A stretch of 64,000 nucleotides of DNA from G965218495 sp965218495. Lineage in GTDB: Bacteria; Bacteroidota; Rhodothermia; Rhodothermales; Bin80. Location of the stretch: assembly GCA_965218495.1 (NCBI GenBank), contig OZ244626.1, positions 868,001 to 932,000 on the forward strand. The letters are read 5' to 3'. Position numbers and translations under genes: made by a program. Below are positions 45,387-54,000 of the stretch, in pieces. The notes under the pieces are model-generated. The model ran no database searches. It worked only from the letters and a program-made list of their open reading frames with translations, and had not been told where the DNA came from. How positions within the stretch are numbered: position 1 is the stretch's first letter; each line of letters opens with the position of its first letter.

Positions 45387-45404
45387 CTGCCGTTTACCCA
45401 AGTT
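45387..45404. repeat. Left terminal inverted repeat of the IS4-type element
   Basis: CTGCCGTTTACCCAAGTT, an exact complement of 59395-59412. Confidence 0.94.
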
Positions 45405-45410
45405 TTCCAC

Positions 45411-45416
45411 TTGACA
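45411..45416 (+). promoter_or_regulatory. Possible separated -35 box of the IS4 transposase
   Basis: TTGACA lies between the left IS4 repeat and the IS1595 insertion. In the element before insertion it would stand exactly 17 bases upstream of TAGATT (now 56835-56840), just ahead of the transposase ATG. If real, the insertion cut the promoter. The initiation site would be almost at the start codon, implying a leaderless message, so this is tentative. Confidence 0.3.
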
Positions 45417-45418
45417 TT

Positions 45419-45426
45419 CTAATTTA
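45419..45426. repeat. 8-bp target duplication of the IS1595 unit, left copy
   Basis: CTAATTTA directly before the left inverted repeat; identical to 56820-56827 directly after the right one. IS1595-family elements are known to make 8-bp duplications. Confidence 0.95.
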
Positions 45427-45453
45427 GGGTCTTATATCGCTGAGTGAAACCTT
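45427..45453. repeat. Left inverted repeat of the IS1595 unit
   Basis: 27 bp starting GGGTCTTATATCGCTGAG and ending AAACCTT; pairs with 56793-56819 with one mismatch at the fourth base (T versus C). Confidence 0.95.
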
Positions 45454-45469
45454 ACGGACATAGCTTCGT

Positions 45470-46441
45470 ATGAATTCCTGCAATCAGATAGAAAAAATGC
45501 CTCACCAGCAGCCCGCACCCGGCCGTTCACACAGGCGGGGATTGACTCTTGTTCAGCTCATGAACATGTTCCCCGACGAAGATGCGGCACACAATTGGTT
45601 TGAATCCGTAAGGTGGCCAGACGGAGATGCCATATGCCCGCGTTGCAAGGGTACAAATACATACAGTGGAACGCACAAGACGATGCCTTATCGCTGCCGT
45701 CCTTGCAACCGTACATTCAGCGTGAAGTCAGGCACTGCGATTGAGAGCAGCAGGGTGTCCTTGCGGCACTGGGTGATAGCCATCTATCTGGAGGTTACGA
45801 GTCTGAAGGGGATATCCTCCATGAAGCTGCATCGCGATCTTGGAGTCACTCAGAGAACGGCCTGGTTCATGTTGCACCGAATTCGTGAAGGTCTGATCCC
45901 CGAGTACGGGATAGCGCTTGAAGGCCCCGGAGAGGCGGATGAGACGTATGTGGGCGGCTTGGAAAAGAACAAGCACGCGTCCAAGAAACTACACGCCGGA
46001 AGGGGTACTGTGGGCAAGGTGGCCGTTGCGGGCATCAAGGATCGGGCTACGGGTCAAATCGTGGCAAACGTAGTTGAACACACGGACAAGGAGACGCTTC
46101 AAGGATTCGTAACGGATAACACGGCTTCCGGTGCGGAAGTGTACACGGACGAAGCTTTGGCGTACAAGGGAATTCCGAGGGAGCACAAGACCGTGAATCA
46201 CAGCGTGGGCAAGTGGATAGACGGCATGGCCCACACGAATGGTCTGGAGTCGTTTTGGGCTTCGCTCAAACGGGCGTATCACGGTGTGTATCACCGGATG
46301 AGTCCGAAGCACTTGGATCGCTACGTGAAGCAGTTTGCGGAGAAGTCGAATATCCGCGACTTGGATTCGGCCGATCAAATGACGCACCTGGTAGCGGCTT
46401 TGGCTGGTCGCAGGGTCATGTACAAAGACTTGACCGGATAG
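45470..46441 (+). CDS. IS1595-family transposase (ISXO2-like), intact
   Basis: 323 residues. An N-terminal zinc ribbon (C-P-R-C ... C-R-P-C) precedes a helical region and the ISXO2-like catalytic domain: D-E-T-Y-V-G-G (Asp157), V-Y-T-D-E-A (Asp227) and H-T-N-G-L-E-S-F-W (Glu260), consistent with a DDE triad. It begins 16 bp inside the left repeat and is free of frameshifts, so the element could still be active in cis and might act on the decayed unit at 42.4-44.6 kb if the ends are recognised. The stop is 12 bp before mod, so transcription may run into the cargo. Confidence 0.95.
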   Translation: MNSCNQIEKMPHQQPAPGRSHRRGLTLVQLMNMFPDEDAAHNWFESVRWPDGDAICPRCKGTNTYSGTHKTMPYRCRPCNRTFSVKSGTAIESSRVSLRHWVIAIYLEVTSLKGISSMKLHRDLGVTQRTAWFMLHRIREGLIPEYGIALEGPGEADETYVGGLEKNKHASKKLHAGRGTVGKVAVAGIKDRATGQIVANVVEHTDKETLQGFVTDNTASGAEVYTDEALAYKGIPREHKTVNHSVGKWIDGMAHTNGLESFWASLKRAYHGVYHRMSPKHLDRYVKQFAEKSNIRDLDSADQMTHLVAALAGRRVMYKDLTG

Positions 46442-46453
46442 GTACGGAATTCC

Positions 46454-48062
46454 ATGCCGCAGCTTCAATTCAAGGGAAAAGTCTTGGTGGAGAATCATCA
46501 TTTGTCCGTACCCTTTTGCGAGCTGTTGCCTGTGAGGGGAAAGGGCCTGAGCGCAAGGGCAAGTCTGCACGACAATCTCATAATACACGGAGATAACCTG
46601 GCCGCTCTGAAATCCTTGCTGCCAACTTATCACGGAAGAGTCAAGTGCATCTACATTGACCCGCCCTATAACACGGGCAACGAGGGATGGACGTACAGTG
46701 ATAGCGTGAATTCGCCCCTGATCCGGGACTGGCTGGGTAAGGTCGTGGATCGCGACGACCTGACCAAGCACGACAAGTGGTGCTGCATGATGATGCCGCG
46801 TCTGAAGCTGCTCGCGAATTGCTGCGGGAGGATGGAGTGATCTTCGTATCCATCGACGACAACGAGGTGCATCATCTGCGCTGTCTGATGGACGAGGTGT
46901 TTGGCGAGGAGAATGTTTTTGCGACTCTATCGCGGCGAGCAATGCATACCGTCCGTAACTCCAGTAAGGATTTCAACCTTAATGCCGATTTCATCCTTGC
47001 CTATGCACGCCACAGGAGTGGTTTGCAGCACACAAGGATCGTTATATCCGACAGTCGGTCGACAAGAGCAAAGGATACCCACACAATGACGATGACGGCC
47101 GCGGACGGTACAAGCTCGACCCAATTCACGCTCGGAACTATTACACACCCTATACTCATGAATTCAAGAATGGTATAGTTTGGTCTGCGCCCAATGGAAG
47201 GTATCCCGCGTATTCAAGGGCAACACTTGAGCATATGGAGGCGGACGGTCGAATCGCATTTGGGGGTAGGGAACCGATGGCGAAGAGGTATCTTTCTGAC
47301 GTGCAGGAGGGTCGTCCTCCCGATGCGTTCCTCGATCCGGCGCATGTCGGTTTCAACAAAGACGGTACGGGAGAACTCAAGGAGATCTTTAGTTCTGGTG
47401 GCATTTTTCCGCAGCCCAAGCCCACCAAGCTGGTCAGATTCCTCCTCGGTCTCTTAAGAGATCCCGATGCCATCGTTCTCGACTCCTTCGCGGGCTCCGG
47501 CACCACAGCCCATGCCGTGCTCGCCCAGAACATGGAAGATGGCGGCAACCGGCGCTTCATCCTCGTCGAGTGCGAGGACTACGCCCACACGATCACGGCC
47601 GAGCGCGTCCGGCGCGTCATCAAAGGGGTTGCCGGAGGCAAGGACGAAGCCCTTAGGGCAGGCCTTGGCGGTACGTTCAGCTATTTCGAGCTGGGGCGTC
47701 CCATGCGACAGGAGTCGCTTCTCGACGGCTCCCACCTGCCGTCGTGGGGCAAATTGGCCTCGTACGTTTTCTTCACTGCAACAGGGCAGGAGTTCGATCC
47801 GGCGATTACCGACAAGGACGCCGGCTTCATCGGGCGGACAGCATCCCACGATGTTTTCCTCCTCTACGAACCCGATGTGGACATGCTCAAGAATCTTGCG
47901 CTTTCGCTGCCGGTGGCCCGTGCACTGCCGTCCGGATCGAGAAGAAAGCTTATCTTCGCGCCCGCCAAGTACCTTGATCGAGAGTTTCTTCACCAGTACC
48001 GAATCGACTTCCAGCAACTGCCTTTCCAGATTTACGAAGCGATGGATCGGTCGGAAGTATGA
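46454..48062 (+). pseudogene. mod: Type III restriction-modification Mod (adenine methyltransferase), two frameshifts
   Basis: Full-length Mod of about 536 codons in three successive frames. Part one (46454 to about 46813) has H-G-D-N-L-A-A-L-K-S-L-L-P and the catalytic D-P-P-Y-N-T-G-N-E. A one-base loss leads to part two (about 46813-47015: R-E-L-L-R-E-D-G-V-I-F-V-S-I-D-D-N-E). A second one-base loss, probably an A within C-A-C-A-A-G-G, leads to part three (to 48062) with the S-adenosylmethionine site D-S-F-A-G-S-G-T-T-A-H. Everything else aligns with type III Mod proteins. Unless frameshifting or read error is involved, the methyltransferase is inactive. The stop overlaps the res start (ATGA). 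Confidence 0.9.
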
Positions 48063-50614
48063 TTCTGAAGGATTACCAAAAGCAAACGCTAGCAACTGTC
48101 AGCGACTTTCTCCGGCACTTGGCCGAGGCCAGGGAGAAAGACCGGTCGGCTAGAAACCATGACCCCGAATGGGGCTTCGACTGGGTAGAGCGAGCTTGGG
48201 AAAAGGTCGTACCGGAGCGGAAGTACAGGAACCGTCGCAATGGACTGGGCGAGCATCTTCCCTTCTATTGCCTCAAGATTCCGACCGGTGGTGGAAAAAC
48301 ATTGCTCGCAACTCGCGTGATCGATCTCGTCAACGTACACTTCCGGCAGAGTCGGCGTGGCTTGGTGCTTTGGATCGTACCTACGACCCAGATCTATAGA
48401 CAAACCCTCAAGGCCCTGAGGGACCTGGACCATCCCTACCGCCAGCAACTCGATCTGTCGTCGGGCCAACGCACGCGCATATTTGAGAAGACTACCCCGT
48501 TCGGCCCGTCTGATGTGGCCGAGAATCTCTGTATTCTCCTGCTGATGCTTCCCTCAGCCAATCGCGGCTTAACAAAAAGGGATATGCTTAGGATTTACCG
48601 CGACAGCGGGGCATTCGGCCGGTTCTTCCCTTCGGACGACGAATACACGGCACACGCCAAGCTGCTTGAGAACTGCACCAGTCTCGACACCTTCAAACAG
48701 GCAGCGGCATTTGGAGGTCGATTTGTTAAGACATCTCTCGGGAACACAATACGCCTCCTAGAGCCGCTGATTATCCTTGATGAAGGGCATAAGGCGTACA
48801 GCAAAAACGCGAAAAAGACGCTGGAGGACTTCAATCCCTGTATGGTCGTAGAGCTTTCGGCCACCCCAACCAAGCTCGCGAACGTGCTCGTTGAGATCCA
48901 GGGCGTGGAGCTCAACGCCGAGGAAATGATCAAGCTCGATCTTCACATTCGCAACAAGGAGAACAGTGATTGGCGCGGCACGCTGCTTGAGTCGGTCAAG
49001 CATCGCGAAACGCTCGAGTCCGAAGCGCGACGTTACGAAGCCGAGTCCGGCGTCTACATCCGGCCGATCTGCGTGATCCAGGTGGAGAGAACCGGCCGAG
49101 CGCAGAGAAAGGCCGGGTACATCCATACCGACGATGTGCGGGAGTACCTGCTAGAGCGCACCGGAATCAAACCGGAGCACATAGCGGTCAAGACGAGCGA
49201 CAGAGACGAGCTCAAAGAAGTGGACGACGTTGGCGGCTTGATGTCCCGCGGCTGCCCGATTCGTTTCATCATTACTAAACAGGCGCTGCAAGAAGGCTGG
49301 GACTGCCCATTCGCCTATGTCCTGACGATCCTCACGAACCCGATGTCCAGGACAGGCCTGACCCAGCTAGTGGGGCGGATACTGCGACAGCCCTACGCAC
49401 ACAAGACCGACGTATCCTGGCTGGACGAGAGTTACGTCTTCTGCTTCAGCCGCCGCGGAAATGAAATTCTGAAAGATGTCAGGAAAGGATTCGGACTGGA
49501 AGGATTACAGGGCCTCGAAGGGAGAATCGTGTCAGACCACAACGTAGTCAGCCCTGGGAAAAAACTGAAAGCCCGCCAAAGGGCGCGGTATAGAGCGGCT
49601 ACGCGTGATCTTGTCCTTCCTGCCTTCATGATCCGGGATGAGGGCGGCTGGCGTCTGGTCCACTACGAGGCTGACATCCTTTCGCGATTGCCCTGGGAAG
49701 AAATTGACGTCTCGACGCTCGGTGATCTGAAGCTCGACGAAAAGAAGGTGGGGGACGTCCTGTGGCGGATGAATCTTACCGAATCAGAGCCGGTTGCAAA
49801 CCTACGGGATTCGGGAGGTGGCTATGCCGTGGATTACGGTACTGCTGCCAGCCATCTTCTCGACTTGGTTCCGAACCCGTGGCACGGTTACGATTTGGCC
49901 GAGCGAACTTTCAAGACTCTGTTCGAGCGCTATTTTGCCGAATGCGTGGCAACCAACCACGTTTTCATCCTTGAACAGTTGCGCCGACTTGTCAAGGGGG
50001 AACGCGACCGCCTGTCGCGAGCGGTTTTCCATTCTCTCTTGGAGTCGGAAACGATACACTTCCTTGTCGTCGCCGAGGATCTGGAATTCAATCGTCTGCC
50101 CGAGGAGGTGAATGTTCCAAGGGCGAAACGGGCGAATCGGGAAGACGGCGCCCCCTACCAACGCAGTCTGTTCGACGTTATCACGGAGGATGATCTGAAC
50201 CAGTTAGAGAACAAGGTCGCAACCTATCTGGACCAGCAAGCGCGGCTCTTTTTCTGGTACCGCAACCGATCCCGCAAAGACTACTTCGTGCAGGGATGGA
50301 GGCCACATCGAATCCATGCCGACTTCATCATGACGCTGCAAGACGGTGAGTTCGGGGCAAAAGATGCATTCCGCGAAGTGTTTGTGGTCGAAACCAAGGG
50401 TATCCATTTGGCTGGGTCGGTGGATACCGAGTACAAGCGGTCGATCTTTGACATTTGCAACCGGCACGCCCGAAAGGCTGACTGGGCCAAGTTCGCGCCC
50501 AAAATGCGCAGTAGGGTAATGCGCTTCGAGGTCGTGGACGAAGACAAGTGGGAAGCGCACCTGAATGGTATGCTGTTTTCAGAGAATCACAAGCCTGTAA
50601 CGACACCAGCATGA
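48059..50614 (+). CDS. res: Type III restriction enzyme Res subunit
   Basis: 851 residues, intact. Helicase motor: Walker A P-T-G-G-G-K-T near residue 76-82, L-I-I-L-D-E-G-H for motif II (DEGH in place of the usual DExH), L-S-A-T-P for motif III, and Q-L-V-G-R-I-L-R-Q-P for motif VI. The C-terminal nuclease has the PD-ExK pattern A-D-F-I then F-V-V-E-T-K-G. In type III systems Res needs Mod for site recognition and cleavage, so with the frameshifted mod upstream it may be silent. It is coupled to mod by ATGA and to the 61-aa gene by ATGA. Confidence 0.93.
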   Translation: MILKDYQKQTLATVSDFLRHLAEAREKDRSARNHDPEWGFDWVERAWEKVVPERKYRNRRNGLGEHLPFYCLKIPTGGGKTLLATRVIDLVNVHFRQSRRGLVLWIVPTTQIYRQTLKALRDLDHPYRQQLDLSSGQRTRIFEKTTPFGPSDVAENLCILLLMLPSANRGLTKRDMLRIYRDSGAFGRFFPSDDEYTAHAKLLENCTSLDTFKQAAAFGGRFVKTSLGNTIRLLEPLIILDEGHKAYSKNAKKTLEDFNPCMVVELSATPTKLANVLVEIQGVELNAEEMIKLDLHIRNKENSDWRGTLLESVKHRETLESEARRYEAESGVYIRPICVIQVERTGRAQRKAGYIHTDDVREYLLERTGIKPEHIAVKTSDRDELKEVDDVGGLMSRGCPIRFIITKQALQEGWDCPFAYVLTILTNPMSRTGLTQLVGRILRQPYAHKTDVSWLDESYVFCFSRRGNEILKDVRKGFGLEGLQGLEGRIVSDHNVVSPGKKLKARQRARYRAATRDLVLPAFMIRDEGGWRLVHYEADILSRLPWEEIDVSTLGDLKLDEKKVGDVLWRMNLTESEPVANLRDSGGGYAVDYGTAASHLLDLVPNPWHGYDLAERTFKTLFERYFAECVATNHVFILEQLRRLVKGERDRLSRAVFHSLLESETIHFLVVAEDLEFNRLPEEVNVPRAKRANREDGAPYQRSLFDVITEDDLNQLENKVATYLDQQARLFFWYRNRSRKDYFVQGWRPHRIHADFIMTLQDGEFGAKDAFREVFVVETKGIHLAGSVDTEYKRSIFDICNRHARKADWAKFAPKMRSRVMRFEVVDEDKWEAHLNGMLFSENHKPVTTPA

Positions 50615-50796
50615 ACAAAAAGTCCAATCCAGAATCTCACGCCCGGAATCCGGAAACCGCTCAAGCAGATTCCAAATCCATCGCCCGGAAATTCGATGAG
50701 ATAATGAACACTCCGTCTCCAAACCCCAGATACGGGGGCAGAACGCCGCTTGAGTTGATACGCATGTTGCTTGGGCCCAAACAGCCGTCGAAATAG
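50611..50796 (+). CDS. Small NPRYGGR-motif protein (type III R-M-linked copy)
   Basis: 61 residues from ATG 50611, overlapping the res stop by four bases, so translation is coupled. After a charged N-terminal half it carries P-S-P-N-P-R-Y-G-G-R-T-P-L-E-L-I-R-M-L-L, matching the motif of the small gene behind doc (42500-42667). An upstream in-frame start at 50548 lies within res and is not preferred. No known fold is recognised. Its tight coupling to res suggests a subunit or regulator of the cargo module. Confidence 0.65.
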   Translation: MNKKSNPESHARNPETAQADSKSIARKFDEIMNTPSPNPRYGGRTPLELIRMLLGPKQPSK

Positions 50797-51077
50797 ATCT
50801 GTCAAGTGACACATATTTCCGCCCAAGCTGCCTCATTCTCATTGGCACACTCCGTGATCATCTCGATCCTAATGTGGCTTGCTTCTGCCTGGCCAGACAG
50901 CGCAGCCAAGCATGAGCGTGGACGCTATAGGCATCGGGATTGCCTGGTTGCGCCATTACCTTTCATCTAGGAGTCAAGATTTGGGCGATCGGGCAATGTA
51001 ATGAGCGTTCATCTTGCCGTGGCAATCTTCCTTCCACTGCACCTATTAGTCCGTCGATGCAAATTCGCTGAACGATT

Positions 51078-54000
51078 ATGGATCCGATACTAGCTTGGCT
51101 CCTTGGCTATAGTGCAGCGAAGGTCTTAGATACTGTACTAACAAAGCTCGGAAAGAGGCGGGAGCAAAAGCATCTTGGTGAAACAGCTTTGCTCGCCCAT
51201 GGCCATGACCCATCACTTCAAATTATCCACGTAAATGTTACAGTACACGGACCCAACCATAAGCTAGACGCTCGCCTCAAGGATAATGTATTCCCAGAAG
51301 CAATACGGACCGCCATCGCTCAACCAGCTCTCGACGAGTTATCAGAACTCATGAAAACGAGGCAAGCCCAGAAAGCCCTTGCCTATGCTAAACGACACAT
51401 TGAAAGAATCGACACTGCTCTTAATAAATACGAAGACCCGGAAAGACGCTACGCAGAGGCCCTACGCACGCATCGTCAGCGGCTCTTGTTTGCGGCGGCG
51501 ACAGCGGCCAGTTGGCAAGGCGACATTGAGGCTGGTCGCGCATTTTGGTGGCGTGCCCGTGACCTTGGTCCGATCGATTCCGAATGGCATGAGCAAGCTG
51601 CGGCAACTCTCTTCAATATCGAGCTCAAGGACGAGCTTCGGCACCTCATGGCCGAGATGGATCAAAGGAACGACGCGTACCGGCGATCGGTCCCGCTTCT
51701 CGCTTACCTTGACGAAGACTGGCCCAGCGTAAACAAGTTGCTTGCTGACTCCCAAAGTGCGGACCTGCTTCTCATGCGCGTCCAAGCGCGGCTCCAGATC
51801 CTCGATCCTACAGACATCGAAGCCGTCGAGCTTACAGCCGAACTCATAGACCGGACTGACGATGATGTTATTCTTCCTATCGTCAACATTGCCCGTGCAC
51901 GGTTTACGTTCGAGCTACTGCAGCTAGTAATTGACGGATACACTCCCCTTGATTACAACCGTCGCCCACTTATCGACAATCTGGTCTGCCGTACAAATGC
52001 GGCGCTGGAGATGACAGAGCCTGATTCCCTTTTTCGGGCACGAGCCCTTGGCCACATGGGCTTGGTGGCAAAGTTTCTGCGTGACGAGACTCTCACCGAG
52101 ATCGGCACCCGTGGTGTCGAAGCACTCGACGACACTATCCGCTCGTCAGTATTCTTTGAATACGATCCGGCACCAACCTTGAAAGAGATCGATGAAATGC
52201 TGGCCACAGGTCAGATCGATGCCATTCGGGCCGTGCTTCTCAAGACGACGCATTATCACGCTGCGGGGAAGCCTGAGGAGGTCGAGCGTGTACTCCGAGA
52301 AGGGCTCTTCGCCACGCCGGATAAAAGGCAGAGAGCGCATGTGCTTCGCCTCCTTGCACAACATCTTCGCCAAGCAAGCCGAATCGATGAAGCACAGAGG
52401 CTGATTGAGAGCATACTTTTACGTCCTTCGGACCGTTGGCTTCTTCGTGCTGATAACCTTCCTATTGGCCGCACTCCTCTCGACTTGGCAGACGAAGTTG
52501 CGGCGTTTCCACTGGACGTAGATGTGATCGAGCGACTCGCCCAGTCCACTCTGTCCACCGTCGAGTTCACCTCACCCGAAGACTCCACTCCCGATGTAGC
52601 CGTCCTGCACCGTGCCGAAAAGGCTGTTCACTGGACCACCCGGCTTATTCAGGTTCTCCCATCCCGGTCCTCAAGATTTCTACACGCACAGGCCCTATAT
52701 GGTGCTCGGCGCTATAGTGATCTCCTGGCCGCGAGTCGCAACCTGGATCCGGTATATGCGAAACAGGCCATTGAACTCGAAGCGTGGGCGCTGGTCGGTC
52801 TTGGGCACAGGGCCAAAGCCGCGGATCTTCTCGTCTCCGCCTGTGCTGACCATCCTGATTCTGAACGACTCGCCATCAATGCATCTGGCCTACTCGTGGC
52901 CGAAGGCCGGGCGGCCGAAGCAGCAGACCTCCTCGAATCGCACGTTACCGCCGACTCCAAACATCCCGAAATCCTAGTCACCTATGCCATGGCGATCCGT
53001 GCCCAAGACCCAGGTTCGCGCAAGGTGGCCTCTCGGGCATTCGACCTTCTCGCTCGGGCATATGATCTGCGTCCTGACCCCCGCATCGCATGGGAGGCCT
53101 GGAAAGCGGCACGAGCCGCTGGACGGGGTTTCGAGGCGGAGCGCTTCTTCAAGGCAACGATAGCGGATGCACCTGTGAAAGTCGTACAAACGGAGGATGA
53201 CTTTTACCAAGGTTTACAGGCAGCGGGCGATAATCGCGTTGTCCAGATAGAAGGGGGATTCGAGTATTTGGCCGAATTATTCCGTAAGGACAGGGAACAC
53301 TCCGGTTTGCTGACCAAGTTTCTTAGTGCACATGCGCTGGCGTACACTGACTTTTTCCGGCATTCCAGACGATCCTGGGAACATTGGGCCTATTGGACCC
53401 AGCAGTTTGAGCGGCGAAGTTCTGAGGGAGAAACGTCGCCTGGAGAATTCTCCGTTTTGGCAGACTGGCCGTTGGGGCGCGGGTACCGACACGACGCTGG
53501 GGACATCAAGCAATTTGTCGATCAAACGGCAATTCTTACACTCGGCGTTTTGGGTCCAGACACGGCACAGCAGATTCTAGCCGCTCTGGGTACGTGTTAC
53601 GTTCAGATAGGCACGCTCGAAGAACTGCGCCGGAAATTCGCGCGAATCAAGGTTGAATTACTCGGTAGCGACGTGCGTCCTTACGTTGAGGCAGCGTGCT
53701 TTCTCCGCCAGATGCCGGACACTATTGTCAGCTATTCCGAGGAGGTTGAGTCAGCAGCTCCGACTGACCCCGCCCTCGGAGCATCTCGCGTGGATCTAGG
53801 CGTTGCGATTCTGCACGATGCGCTCTACGTCACAGATTTAGATAATTCTCGGAAATGGTCAGACGAGATAAGCCACCTAAGACTTTCGTCCGCCGTCCTC
53901 TTGGCCTCGCTCAACGCTGCCGGAGAGGTCACGGCTGACGAAGCAAAAAACGCGGCGAAATTGCGCCCCGGTACATTTGGAGGGTGGGAAGGCGCAACGC

